From Amorphophallus konjac (taxonomy: Eukaryota > Streptophyta > Magnoliopsida > Alismatales > Araceae), in contig CM040128.1 in the NCBI GenBank assembly GCA_022559845.1, positions 174,088,413 through 174,152,412 on the forward strand: 64,000 nucleotides of DNA, given 5' to 3'. This document shows, piece by piece, positions 11,336-23,044 of this stretch; position 1 is the stretch's first letter; every line of letters begins with the position of its first letter. Below the pieces are notes generated by a model. That model was given only the letters and a program-made list of their open reading frames with translations. It had not been told where the DNA came from and did no database searches. The position numbers were made by a program, and so were the translations under genes.

Positions 11336-11860
11336 TTGGGTAGCTACCGGCGTGGATGCCAATAGTGAAGAGCTACTGGCTCGGATGCCAATAGTCGGAA
11401 GCTGTTGGCCTGGATGCCGGTAATTAGGAAGCTGTCGGCTCAGGGGCCGATGGTTGAATAGCTGTCGGCTCGGAGGCCGATAGTTGAAAGCCGTCGGCTC
11501 AGGGGCCGATAATTGAAAGCTGTCGGCGTGGGAGCCAACCATTGGGAAGTGAGCCACGAGGGCAGAGAGGAGGGTTTATTCCTTTACCGGTCTGGACAGT
11601 GGGTCCAAATTGAAAGGGATCCATCGCCCAAAGGGACGGGGAGGAGAGTTTGTTGATTCGACAAGGGTGTTTGTCACCCGGAGGGACGGAGAGAAGAACT
11701 TGTTGATTCAATAGCCTGGACGGGAGGTCCAAATCAAAAGGGGTATTCGTCACCTGAAGGGACGGAGAGAAGAGTTTGTTGATTCCGAAAAGGATATTCA
11801 TCGCCCGAAGGGACGGAGAGGTGGTCAAGTCGCTGACACGGGCTAGTGTTAGCATAAGGA
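11336..11860. repeat. LARD arrays D and E
   Basis: First come about six units around GTCGGCTCGGAGGCCGAT (arms CGGC/GCCG), ~35 bp apart, to about 11545. Then come ~60 bp units around GCCCGAAGGGACGGAGAG with TTTGTTGATTC. The first type reappears at 15221-15655. Confidence 0.8.
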
Positions 11861-11949
11861 AAAGGGGATGATTCCTTACCCGAATGGCAGGCTCGGGCCA
11901 GGGTGAAAGGCTGTTTCGTTCTTTAATGTGCTGGGGGTACCAGCTGTAT

Positions 11950-12600
11950 GAAGGGTCTTTTAATTCCTTGGCTAGACGAAAGGTCCGAACCAGAGTGGAG
12001 GGAATTCTTTTTTAGTTCTCTACCCGGACGGAAGATCCTATCTAGAGTGGAGAGAGTCTTTTTTAGTTCTCTAGCCGGACGGAAGGTCGGACCTAGAGTG
12101 GAGAGAATCTTTTTGTTCTCCGGCTGGACGGCAAGTCCGAGCCAAAGTGAAAGGATCTTTTTTGTTCTCTAGCTGGACGGAAGGTCCGATCTAGAGTAAA
12201 AAGAATCTTTCTATTCTCTGGCTGGACGGCAAGTCCGAGCCAAAGTGAAAGGATCCTTTTGTTCTCTAGCCAGACGGAAGGTCCGATCTAGAGTGGGGAG
12301 AATCTTTTTAGTTCTCTAGCTGGACGGCAGGTCTGAACCAAAGTGAAAGGATCTTTTAATTCTCTAGCCGGACGGAAGGTCCGATCTAGAGTGGAGAGAA
12401 TCTTTTGTTCTCTGGCTGGGTGACAGGCCCAAACCAAAGTGAAAGGAATCTTTTTATTCTCTAGTCGGACGGAAGGTCCGATCTAGAGTGAAAGGATCTT
12501 TTTGTTCTCTAGCCGGACGGAAGGTCCGATCTAGAGTGAAAGGAATCTCTTCGTTCTCTAGCTGGATGGCAGGTCCGAACCAAAATGAAAGGATTTTATG
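11950..12600. repeat. LARD array F, ~50 bp unit
   Basis: About 12 copies of a unit whose core is AGCCGGACGGAAGGTCCG, flanked by CTCTAG before and CTAGAG after. Each unit is thus a nested imperfect palindrome. Spacers read TGGAGAGAATCTTTTTGTT. Confidence 0.9.
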
Positions 12601-13984
12601 TTCTTTAATGCGCCGGGAGTATCGGCTGTGAAATCCAAACCCAGGAAAGTGGACCGTAAGGGCCGGAATGGGTGTTGTGCAAGTAGGCTGTGAAGGCTGT
12701 AATTGGGGAAGCGGGCTATAGAAGCCGAAGTTGGGAGGTTAGCAGGCCGTAAAGACGGGCAGTAGGCCATGAGGGTCGAGATTGGGCTATACGAGCCAGA
12801 ACTGGGAAAGCAGGCCGCAATAGCCGAAATTGAGTTTATTATTATTTTTTCTTTTTTTATTTATTTCTTTATTCAAGCATGCAGGCATTCGAGAGCAGGC
12901 ATAACATAAGTATAAATAAGATAGCTCCCTCTACAGGGGATGGGATAGGGACATCGCCCGTAATTTACAAATGCGGTGTGGGCCACGAGGCACGACTAAG
13001 GGGTGGTGCGCCCGTCAAGGGGATAACGCATGTCTTGCATGCACAGCTTAAATTCACGCATTTCACCCAAGGTAATTCTCTGTGGAGTGGAGGAGCAAAC
13101 GTGTGAGAAAAAGGCCCTAAACATAGGGATATGCAGGTTTTCTAAGCAACACTCGGGGGTTACTCTAGCGCCTACACATGGGTTTCAGGCTCTCGATTTC
13201 GGTATCTTCACACAGCCCCCATCTATTTATTTTGGTAGCGGATTTCACCGTTCGGTGCGAATCTCCTCATTTGTTTCAGTGGGGATTCCCGGCTACAAGG
13301 ATTCGTCCTTATTATAAGTCTATTGCAGATTTCACCGTTCGACGCGAGTTTCCTCATGTGTCTCAATGGGGATTCTCGGCTATTAGACTTCATCCTTATT
13401 GTAATTCGATTCACCTTTTTACGTGAGTCTCCTCATGTGTCTCAATGGGGATTCCCGACTACTCAGATTCACGTTTTTCTCTTTTTTTTGCATCATTTTT
13501 TGCTTTTTTCTTTAAGTGGGGGTAGGCAGCTTTTTTCCTCACGATTACCTTTCACGCGAGTGCAGAAATTCAAGCATCCGTAGAGTGCTAAGAAGAAAGT
13601 CGGGCAATCCCTATGGTCGAAGACCATTGAACACATTAAATGTGAAGTGGGGAGTGTTGCCTCGGGTTCATTTTGTGAGTTGGGCTTAGCAGTTTAGCCA
13701 TGACTCTTCCCCTTGATGTGTGCACTCGCCATAATTGGGTTCCCTTCGAGCGTATGCCGTGACGTACGTGCATCCGGAATCGGGGCAGCATTATTGTTTA
13801 GCAAGGAAATAAGGTCCTAGAAAATTCTAAACAGGTGTGTCTTATTCTATATTATAAGCAAGCACGCAAGCAGAGTAATCAAGCATTCTTTGTCTTCTTT
13901 TTTTTCTTTTCTTTCTCTCTTTTTTTTCTTTCTTCTTTTTTTTGCGTAAGAACATACTGTCGTTACGTATAGGTGTAGTGGTAG
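12601..13984. other. LARD interior with short arrays G and H
   Basis: No gene is supported. Array G (12640-12835) has ~28 bp units with AGGCCGTAAGGGCCG. Array H (13235-13480) has three ~85 bp units with TTTCACCGTTCG and CTCAATGGGGATTC. The rest is low-complexity or unique sequence ending in a pyrimidine tract at 13885-13945. Confidence 0.7.
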
Positions 13985-14562
13985 TAAAGGTATTAGGGGA
14001 GCAGACCACGAAGGGCCGAAAGGATATTAGGGAAGCAGGCTATAGAAGCCAAGGGACATTAGAGGAGCGGGCCGTAAGGGCCAAAAGATGCCGGGAAGTA
14101 GGCCAAAAAAGCCGAGGGGCATTAGGGAAGCAGGCCGTAGAAGTCGGGAGATGCTGGGAAGCAGGTTACAAAGGCCAAAGGTTGGAGGAGCAGGCATGGA
14201 AAGCCAAAATTGGGCAGCAAGCCTCGAAGGTCAAAGGGAAGCAGGCTGCAAGAGCCAAAGTTGGGAAGCAAGCTGCAAGAGCCGAAATTAAGGAAAGCAG
14301 GTTACAAGAGCCAAAGATCGGGGAAGCAGGCTACGGGAGCCAAAGGGAAGCAGGCTACGAGAGCCAGAATTGGGAAGCAGGTCACGAAGGCCAAAGGTTG
14401 GGGGAGCAGGTTATGAGAGCCGGAATTGGGAAGCATGCCACGAAGGCCAAAGGGAAGTAGGCCACGAAGGCCAAAGGTTGGGGGAGCAGGCTATGAGAGC
14501 CGGAATTGGGAAGCAGGCCACGAAGGCCAAAGGGAAGCAGGCTACGAGAGCCAGAAAAGAGG
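13985..14562. repeat. LARD array I, ~27 bp unit
   Basis: About 18 units of the form AGCAGGCTACGAGAGCC followed by AAAGGGA or AAAATTGGGA. GGCT/AGCC arms pair around a short loop. Because the unit is near a multiple of three, long frames run through it; they are not genes. Confidence 0.9.
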
Positions 14563-15220
14563 GGTCCCTTTTTGTTCTCTGGTCGGGGAAAGATCCGAAC
14601 CAGAGTGAAAGGATTTCTTTAATTCTCTGGCCGGGGATGGACCCGAGCCAAAGTGAAAGGGTTATTTTTAATTCTCTGGCCGGGAAAGGACCCGAACCAA
14701 AGTGGAAGGTTGATTCTTTAATTCTCTGGCCGGGAAGGACCCGAACCAAAGTGAAAGGTTGATTCTTCGATTCTCTGGCCGGGGAAGGATCCGAACCAAA
14801 GTGAAAGGTTGATTCTTTGATTCTCTGGCCGGAGAAGGATCCGAACCAAAGTGAAAGGTTGATCCTTTGATTCTCTGGCCGAGGAAGGACCCGAACCAAA
14901 GTGAAAAGGTTGATTCTTTAATTCTCTGGCCGGGGAAGGATCCGTACCAAAGTGAAAGGTTGATTCTTTGATTCTCTGGCCGGGGAAGGACCCGAACCAA
15001 AGTGGAAGGTTTATTCTTTGATTCTCTGGCCAGGGAAGGATCCGAACCAAAGTGGAAGGTTGATTCTTTGATTCTCTGGCCGGGGAAGGACCCGAACCAA
15101 AGTGAAAGGGTTATTTTTTAATTCTCTAGCCGGGAAAGGACCTGAACCAAAGTGAAAGGTTGATTCTTTGATTCTCTATCCGGGGAAGGACCCGAACCAA
15201 AGTGAAAAGGTTATTTTTCG
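14563..15220. repeat. LARD array J, ~50 bp unit
   Basis: About 12 copies of TTCTCTGGCC, GGGGAAGGACCCG, AACCAAAGTGAAAGG, TTGATTCTTTGA. Two nested pairings are visible: GG..CC around the AAGGA core, and CTCTGG with CCAAAG. Unit order and spacing recall array F, with related flanks. Confidence 0.9.
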
Positions 15221-15655
15221 ATTGGGAAGCTGTCGGCTAGGAGCCGATGATTAGGGTAGCTGTCGGCTCGGAGGCCGATGATTAGAAAGCTGTCGACCCA
15301 TAAGTCGATAATTGGATAGCTGTCGGCTCGAAGGCCGATGATGGGGGAGCTGCCGGCTGGAGGCCGATAATTGAATAGTTATCGACTCGGGGGCCGACGA
15401 TTGAATAGCTGTCGGCTTGGGGGCCGATGATTGAATATCTATCGACTCATAGGTCGATGGTAGAGTAGCTGTCGACTCAGAGGGCGATGGTGGGATATCT
15501 GTCAGCTTGAAGCCCCGATGGCTGAGTATCTATCGGATTGAAGCCCCGATGATTGAATATCTGTCGGCTTGAAGCCCCGATGGCTGAGTATCTTTCGGGT
15601 TGAAGCCCCGATGGCTGAATATCTGTCGGTGTAACGCCCCGATGGAGGAGGGTTT
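15221..15655. repeat. LARD array K, ~36 bp unit
   Basis: About 11 units around GTCGGCTCGGAGGCCGAT with GATTGAATAGCT spacers. They drift into GTCGGCTTGAAGCCCCGAT and then into the unit of array L, so the arrays look evolutionarily connected. Confidence 0.9.
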
Positions 15656-16370
15656 TGTCAGTTTAACGCCCCGTCGGCGGAAGGTTTTGTCGGTTTAACG
15701 CCCCGTCGGTGAAAAGTTTTGTCGATTTAATGCCCCGTCGGTGGAAGGTTTAGTCGGTTTAAGGCCCCGTCGGTGAGAGGTTTAGTCGGTTTAACGCCCC
15801 GTCGGTGGAAGGTTTAGTTGGTTTAACGCCCCGTCGGCGGAAGGTCTAGTGGGTTTAACGCCCCGTCGGTGAAAGGTTTAGTCGGTTTAACGCCCCGTCG
15901 GTGGAAGGTTTAGTCGGTTTAACGCCCCGTCGGCGGAAGGTTTAGTCGGTTTAACGCCCCGTCGGTAGAAGGTTTTGTCGATTTAACGCCCCATCGGTGG
16001 AAGGCTTTGTCGGTTTAATGCCCTGTCGGCAGAAGGTTTAGTCGGTTTAACGCCCCGTCGGCGGAAGGTTTAGTCAGTTTAACACCCCGTCGGCGGAAGG
16101 TTTAGTCAGTTTAACATCCCGTCGGCGAAAGGTTTTGTCGATTTAATGCTCCGTCGGCGAAAGGTTTTATCGGTTTAACGCCCCGTCGGTGAAAGGCTTA
16201 GTCAGTTTAACGCCCCGTCGGCGGAAGGTTTAGTCGTTTTAACGCCCTGACGGTGAAAGATTTTGTCGGTTTAATGCCCCGTCGGTGAAAGGTTTAGTCG
16301 GTTTAACGCCCCGTCGGCGGAAGGTTTAGTCGGTTTAACACCCCATCGGCGAAAGGTTTTGGTCGGCTTC
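15640..16370. repeat. LARD array L, 33 bp unit
   Basis: Roughly 21 copies of CGGTTTAACGCCCCGTCGG plus CGGAAGGTTTAGT. This is the most regular array in the window. Substitutions are scattered (GTCGG/ATCGG, AACGCCCC/AATGCCCC), largely transitions. Confidence 0.95.
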
Positions 16371-16619
16371 GACGAAAGGTCGTGACGCCGACCACATGAG
16401 GGGTCTATTTGTTGGATGGCTGGAGGTAGAGGGTGAAAGACCATGCCTGCCTCAAGGCTCACTTTCTTTTCTTCTCTTCTTCTTTTACGTGGGGAGGCGA
16501 GTGGAGAGACCACGTCTGCCTGATGACTGTTCTTTTCTTCTCTGCTCTTCTTTTTTATTGTGAAGAGGTGGGTTCAAAGACCACGTCCACCTCGTGACAG
16601 TTCTTTTTGTTCTTCTCTT
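16371..16619. repeat. LARD ~90-100 bp repeats with pyrimidine tracts
   Basis: Three units each combine AGACCACGTC-type sequence with a TTCTTTTCTTCTC run, bridging arrays L and M. No gene. Confidence 0.6.
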
Positions 16620-18314
16620 CCTTTCTCATTAATGCCCCCGAACTGGGGTGTATTTCTCTTAACGTGCCGCCAGGTTGGAGTGTAGCTTTTCTTCATCTGC
16701 CCCCTAGGTCGGGGGGTAGGCCTCTTAGCTTTTGTGCCCCGGGCGGGGGCGTATTCTTTTTAGCTTCTATGCCCCCGTGGCGGGGTATATTTCTCTTCAC
16801 ATGCCCCCACGAGGGGTGTATTCTTTATAGCTTTTGTGCCCCCAAGCGGGGTGTATTCTTTTACTTCTTATGCCCCTAAGTCGGGGTATGTTTCGCTTCT
16901 TTATGCCCCTTGGGAGAGGGTGGATTCTGTTGCTTCTTCAAAAGCCCCTAAGCTATGGTGTATTCTTTTATGGCTTCTATGCCCCCAGGCGAGGTGTATG
17001 TTTCCTCTTCAAATGCCCCTAGAGCGGGGGTGTGTTCTTTGTTTCTTGTGCACCCGAGCGCAGTGTATTCGGCTTCTTCTACCCCCCCCCCCCCCAAGGC
17101 AGGGTGTGTGTCTTTTCGTATATCCCCGGAGCGGGTGTAGTTTCTTCTTCAAATTCCCCTTGGCTGGGGTGTAACTTTTGCTTCTTATGCCCCCAGAGCG
17201 GGGTATATCTCTCTTCGCACGCCCCTGGCACGGGGTGTAGCTTCTACTTCTTATGCCCCCATGGCGGGGCATGTCTCTTCTTCAAAAGCCCCTAAGCCAG
17301 GGTGTATTTTTTGCTCTTTATGCCCCTAGATCAGGGTGAAACTCTGTTGCTTGTTGTGCCCCCAGGCGGGGTAGATTCTTCTGCTTCTTCTACCCCAGAG
17401 TGGGGTATATTTCTTCTTCAGATGCCCCTAAGTCGGGGTGTGATTCTTTCTTTGTGTGCCCTCGGGTCAGGGTGAATTCTTGTTTCGTATTCCCCATGGC
17501 GGGGTATGGCCTTTTCTTCTTATGCCCCCATGGCATGGTGGATGCATGCTTCATGTGCCCCCATATCGGGGTATATTTCTTCGTCGAATACCCCTAAGCC
17601 AGGGTGTATTCTTTGTCTCATATGTCCCCCCGAGTCGGGGTGTGCTTTGCTTCTTGTGCACCCCGAGCGGAGCGTATTATGCTTCTTCTACCCCCCAAGG
17701 CGGGGTGTGTGTCTTTTCATATATCCCCGGAGCGGGTGTAGTTTCTTCTTCAAATGCCCCATGGCTGGGGTGTAACTTTTGCTTTATGCGCCCCCGAGTC
17801 GGGGTGGATTCTCTTCATGTGTCCCCAGGTCAGGGTGCAACTCTGTTTCTTCTTATGCCCCCAGGTTGGAGTAGATTCTTCTCACATGCCCCCGAGTCGG
17901 GGTGTATTCTTTTCATGTGCCCCCAGGAGCGGGGTGTGCTTCTGTTTCTTTTTATGCCCTCAGGTGGGGGTGCATTTTCTGTTCATATGCCCCCAAGGTG
18001 GGGTGTGTTTCGCTTCTTTATGCCCCTTGGGAGAGGGTTGATTCTATTGCTTCTTCAAAAGTCCCTAAGCCAGGGTGTATTCTTTTGCTCTTTACGCCCC
18101 TAGGTCAGGGTAGAGTCTTTGCTCCTCATGCCCCCATGGCGGGGTGTAGCTTTGTCTCATATGCCCCTAGAGCGGGGGTGAGTTTCTTCCTTTGTGTGCC
18201 CTCGAAGCGGGGTGGGACTCCATTGCTTCTTATGCCCCCGAGCCAGGGTATGTTTTGCTTCTTCTACCCCCCGTGTCGGGGTATACTTCTTCTTCAAATG
18301 CCCCTAAACCGGGG
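16620..18314. repeat. LARD array M, ~36 bp unit, left part
   Basis: About 45 units of the type TGCCCCCGAGCGGGGTG followed by TATTCTTCTTC. CCCC/GGGG arms flank a 3-6 base loop that varies freely (AGTC, AAGC, TGG, ATAT). G2 inserted inside this array at TSD CGGGG, and it resumes at 46094. Long translated frames over it encode only repeat peptides. Confidence 0.95.
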
Positions 18315-20719
18315 TGATGTGACACGAACTGGGACCTAAGTTGCAAGCAAACGCAACGACTAGGCAATGTCACACAAGCGGACTCACTCGCATTTGGCAC
18401 ACTCGGGTCCGTAGGTGGACCGGCAATGGGGTGAGGGTCCGAGGTTGGACCGGTGGTTTCCAAGGATATGACTGACTTGGGGAGGACCCCTAGGGGCCAG
18501 GGTTGCCCAAATTCACAGGCGGTCAGCACGCCGAAGGCATGGGTTGAAGGGTCACTCTCACAACTCACCCGCGGCGACCACTCAAACATAAGCAAGTTTG
18601 GAACGGGCGCTCACTCACTGTCCGACGGAGTTAAGAAGTAATACTAATTAAGCAAGATCTACCAACAAAGGGAGGGGTCCAGAAGATCACCTGATCAGCG
18701 TGAAGACGCCGATCCCGGCCGGAGACGATGGCGAGCGGGGAGGCGTGGGTATGCACCCGAACGCCGCGCCGGTGAAGCTTCAACCTGCTCAAACGTTTAC
18801 AAAACTACACCCCATGCAAGGGGGGGGATCGTGGGGAAGGGAAGACAATGATTACATCCAAACACTACCTCCACACAGGGAGGGGCCTTCAGCCGGCCAA
18901 GCGGGGAGGGGAATTCAAGCTAGAAGTGATGAAAGGAAGCCGATGCCGAATCTGTCCACGTTCTGGAAGCAGGGACCAGCAGTTGAAGATGGCACCTCTG
19001 TGACCTCTCCTGATTTTTTCTGATGACGGGACTAGTGGAGAATTCTTTGTAACTGGAACGGGAAAACATCTGAATTTTTCCGATTTCTTCTGGCGCCAAC
19101 ACTGGTCTGGGTGGAGGCTCGAACAGGGTGGTAGCTTCTCAGAACTGGCTGCTTCAGGTTTCCAACAGCAGGAAGAAGAGGATGCCACGACCGTTCCCGA
19201 ACTCAGAATCAGATGCCGCCAGAGTCGTTGGAACCGTTGACGAGTCCTCTTCGAAGCAAAACTGGTAGGGAAGCCAAACGTTGTAGGAGAAGACCAGTGG
19301 GCTCTGAACTCTGATGAGAGGCCGGTGCAGACTGTGGGGAAGCCGAACCGCGCACCCGGGGGAGAAAATTGATAACTCCTAGTTCCGGATGCCAAATTGA
19401 GCTCTGATTTTTGGAGGTGAAAGAAGACTCAGAATAGAAGACTTTTGATGAAAAACTCTTACTCAGATTCCCAGTATGATGGCCTCTGTAGATCTTCCAC
19501 TCTGGTTCTGGTCGTCTGCCTGAGAAGTCTTGTGCAGTCGTGGTAGATCGCCTCCTCCGAACAGTTCCGATCTTGGAAGTTGGCGGGACCACCACCGTTG
19601 GAAAGCTGACTGGGAGACGCTTCCAACGATATATGGTATGCCCTCTGAAGCTTCCATGTGAAGACGTGGCAGCCTCTGCAACTGGGCACTCCTCTGCTGC
19701 CTACGGACTGAAAACTGTAGGGGGGAAATGGGGTATATGGGTGGGGAAGTGGGGGTGGATGAGTGTGGGGAGAGCCCTGGCTGTGAGGGGGTCTAGGAGG
19801 GGGTGTTCCAAGGTATGGATGGATGAGAATGGGGTCTGGAAGGTGGTGTTTGCAGTGGGTGAGAGGGGAGCTGCGAATTTGGGATGGGTGGGGGAGAGAG
19901 AAGGAGAGATCTCTCTCCAAAATTTGAAAATGGACCAATGTGGTTAATGGGGCTTTGGGGATGGGAAGGGTTGTGTTGGGAAAGGGAAGGGGTGCTTAGG
20001 GAGTGGGGAATTCTCCCTTGGGAGATGAGAGGGTGCTTAGGGAAGGGAGTTGAGTAGGTGGTGGTTGGGTGGTGTAGTTGGGATTGGGGGGGAGGTCTCT
20101 TGGAACTAGGGTGGAGTAATGAGGGTGGAGTAGTTGGGAGGATGAGTAATGAGGGGGAGAGAGAGAGAGAATTGATGATGTGGAGGAGAGAGAGGGAGGA
20201 GAGGAGAGAGAAAGTGGCGCCCTCCTCCTTGAAGAGAGAGAGAGAAGTGAGATAGAGAGAGAAGGGGAATCCACCCCAATAGAGAGAGAGAGAGAGAGGT
20301 TTGGAGAATCCACTCCAATATGACACTAGAACTCACTTGATTTAAATTGATCATAAAAGGGTTGTTACAAATGAGAGAGGGGAGGGACTATTTATAGACT
20401 CCATACTTTTCCTAAGACCAAAATAGCCCTGACAAACAAGTAAATGACCAAAGCAGTCCAAGGGAGGGGCGCCCCTGGGCCTAGCCCATTAATTGGGCCC
20501 ATTAGCCTATCAAACCAACCATATGACAACTAACATAGGAAAATGACTCACTAACCTAGGTACATGACTCAAATAAAGGGAAAATTACAATGACATGACT
20601 CAAATAAAGTATGAAAATTACATGACTCGACTCAGAAAAATATGACGGACACAATGGAGCTATGCTGGCGAGCAATCGAAGCTGTGGAAAAATGTGAAGG
20701 GCGAGAGATGCCCCCATCA
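18315..20719 (-). mobile_element. 3' LTR of G2
   Basis: 2,405 bp, ends TGATGTGACACG and GCCCCCATCA on plus. It contains a GA/CT microsatellite block (about 20155-20305), a minus-strand TATA box and GGGTGG-rich sequence. It matches 43671-46088 over its full length with scattered substitutions and small indels. Confidence 0.95.
20388..20397 (-). promoter_or_regulatory. TATA box, G2 3' LTR
   Basis: CTATAAATAG on minus, a good plant TATA match. The same sequence is conserved in the other G2 LTR. Confidence 0.65.
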
Positions 20720-20735
20720 TACCCCCGGGGTGCGA
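20720..20735 (-). promoter_or_regulatory. Polypurine tract of G2
   Basis: On minus, CGCACCCCGGGGGTA directly precedes the LTR start TGATGGGGGC. G1 has the homologous CCACCCGGGGAGAAT at the same place. Confidence 0.65.
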
Positions 20736-20930
20736 AGAACTCAACTCCGTCGAGTATGGGTCCGCCAGGGGAGAGGTCCTCCAATGCAGCTCCGGGCGAG
20801 CCACAACCTCCAAACTCAACCTCGCATCCTTAGCCGGGGGACGACTCTTCATCCTCTCAAGGTGGCTCGGGCACACCCTCTTGCTGGCGATGGTATCCTG
20901 CTTGCCTAGTATTGCCTCCGTGTGCACACG

Positions 20931-22859
20931 TCAGACTCTCAAGCTGATATGTGGAGGTTCTCCGAGGGTGTCACTCACAAAGGTGGGGGTAGGCTCAATG
21001 TTCTCACTAGGATCCACCGCGGTGCCCTTAAAGAGTGCTAGATTCGCCACGTGAAAAGTAGGGTATATCCCAAAATCCCATTGGTAGATCCAACCCGTAA
21101 GCCAGGGTCTCAAAGTCACTCGGAACATGGAAGGTCCAAGTCCTCGTGCCCTCGATTTGGAGATAGCCCTAGGGTAGAGCCACTCCAATGTCACCATTAC
21201 CAAGTTGCCTACTTGGAATCCCAAGTGGCGCTTACGAGCTATTGCCCGCTCAATATGAACCTCACCGTTCGTTACAAAATGCTTGCTTGGATACACATGC
21301 CATGCACTACGGGGTGGTGGGTGTGTGGAAATGTGTGTGGATAAAGGTGGACCAGGACATCCATAGATGGACCTATCATGCCATGATGCCATATGAACCT
21401 TGATGAGCCTTGGTGGGCCGGGGCAACCAAATGTGGCCCTATCATGCATGGACTTCCTAACAAAGGTTAGAGGGCGGGGGCATCCATAGGTGATCCGGTC
21501 ATGCATGGGGGTGATAAATGCCGGGGGACCCGGACATCCAAGAATGCTCCTATCATGCTTAAGGCTCATGATGAATGAAGGTGGACCATTACAACCGAAT
21601 ATGGACCACTCATGCTTCCTACTTGACATGTGGGTGATATGGATGAATGGACCCAACTTATGAATCATGTCAAGTGGTTTTGTATGCTAAGACTTATGCA
21701 TTCTTGTGCCAAAGATGTCTCCTATGGGTGGGCTTTTGGACTTCCATTGGAATGGATCATAGGGATCATAGAATGAGTTACCAAGGGGGAGGATCTCTAT
21801 GTCCTCAAGGTCCTCAAAAGGTGCTAAGTCATCCCTCTTCATGATAACTGGGCCAATGTTCTTGGTGAGTGGGTCGGCTATGAGGGGAGGGCTTGGCTTT
21901 CTACCCAATATAAGAAGCTCCAAATTGAGGAGAAGGTTGGGCTCATCGGTGGGTGAGGGTAGGAAAGGGTGGGTGGTGGATAAGGTGGTTGGGTCACATA
22001 GAGGTCTAGGCTCCCATAGGAAGGGATCAAAGGGGTAGTGGAAAGGTCTTCCTAGAGGGTGGCACTCTATGTCTTCAAGGTACCCAAACGGTGAGTCATC
22101 CTCCTCCAAGATAATTGGGCCAAGGTCTCTAGTGGGTTGGCCAATTAAAGCAATTGGAATCTTGATGGGTGGGAAGTGAGCCAAGATTGGTTTTTCATCC
22201 TTAGGGAGAAAGAGGAGGATTTCACTCGTATAATGGCCACTAGTGTAGATGGAGGTGATGGAACCGGTGGCGGGGTAAGCTAGGAAGGGTCCACTAGAGT
22301 AGATGGGGCTAGACTCCAATGGTCCTATGGCTAGCATATTGGTCAGGTAGACTTGCCATTGTAAACAGTCCACTAGGTCCCCTAAGCCTTCCACAAAGTA
22401 GGAGGTTTGAAGTGTGACATGGGAAGACCGGGTGGGCACAATTTGGACTTGATATGCCAAGGGTGAGAGGTAAGGTGGTGAGCTAGGAATGGTGGGGCCT
22501 TGCTTAAGCCATTGGAGTATGGAGTCATTCATGGTTAGGGTGTGCTGCTCTTGAGGACCCGAACTAGGAGAGGTGGGTGGAAGTGGGGGGTCTAGGATGT
22601 TCTCTATGGTGGGAGGTGAATCCGGATTGGCATCCATCTCCACTTGGGTATGTGTGTGGGCCACAACTTCCAAGGATAATAGGGTAGGATAGTCTATGGT
22701 GGGTGGAGTGATAATGGTCAGTGCATGGTACTCTCGGGGTGGTGAACATGGGTGGACTTGGGTTGGGCTTGGTCGGGGAGGTTCTTGGGTGGGAGTTGGA
22801 GTCGGGGGTGAAAGATCGGTTGGTTGAAGAGGTTTGGGTTGGGGTGCGTAGATCTTTCT
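20931..22859 (-). pseudogene. G2 polyprotein, part after the copia-A insertion
   Basis: One minus-strand frame runs from the copia-A junction to a stop at 20931, broken only by a TAG at 21687-21689. In order it encodes a Pro-rich linker (about 22680-22855), the unrecognised G domain (about 22200-22526; motifs QWQVYLTNML and GSITSIYTSGH), an acidic region, five copies of an HDRxxxGCPGPP peptide (21345-21614), and a degraded integrase C-terminal domain (about 21020-21280; GFQVGNLVMV, GLGPSMFRV, FHVANL). A clear chromodomain is absent, but the codons for DPYSTELSSSHPGG beside the PPT match G1. The frame joins that of the gag piece at 43313-43587 across the copia-A target site, so the two were once one ORF. 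Confidence 0.75.
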
Positions 22860-23044
22860 TGTTATGACTCCTCTGTGTTGATGATGTTGACATTTGCTTC
22901 ATTTCTTTGGCAACACCTTATCTTGATTGATTGTTTATTTTGATTGATTGGCAACAGTTCCTATTTTGATGAAATTGCTTTTATCAGGTTGTCTGTGTAC
23001 ATAATGCAGTCAGAGTCTATACTGTGTTCTACACACACTCACAC

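Noticed and set aside
13942..15050. Long frames on both strands over arrays I and J
   Set aside because: Repeat peptides only (GKQATRAK, LWFGSFPGQRIKES types); no domain and no conserved start.
15640..16370. Regular 33 bp repeat resembling a CRISPR array
   Set aside because: No unique spacers separate the copies; the whole unit repeats tandemly, in plant retroelement DNA.
16836..18103. Long Cys/Gly/Pro-rich reading frames over array M
   Set aside because: They translate a ~36 bp satellite unit; several frames and both strands are open for the same reason.
19793..20326. Ser/Leu-rich frames on minus in G2 LTRs
   Set aside because: Explained by the GA/CT microsatellite (LSLSLS) in the LTR.
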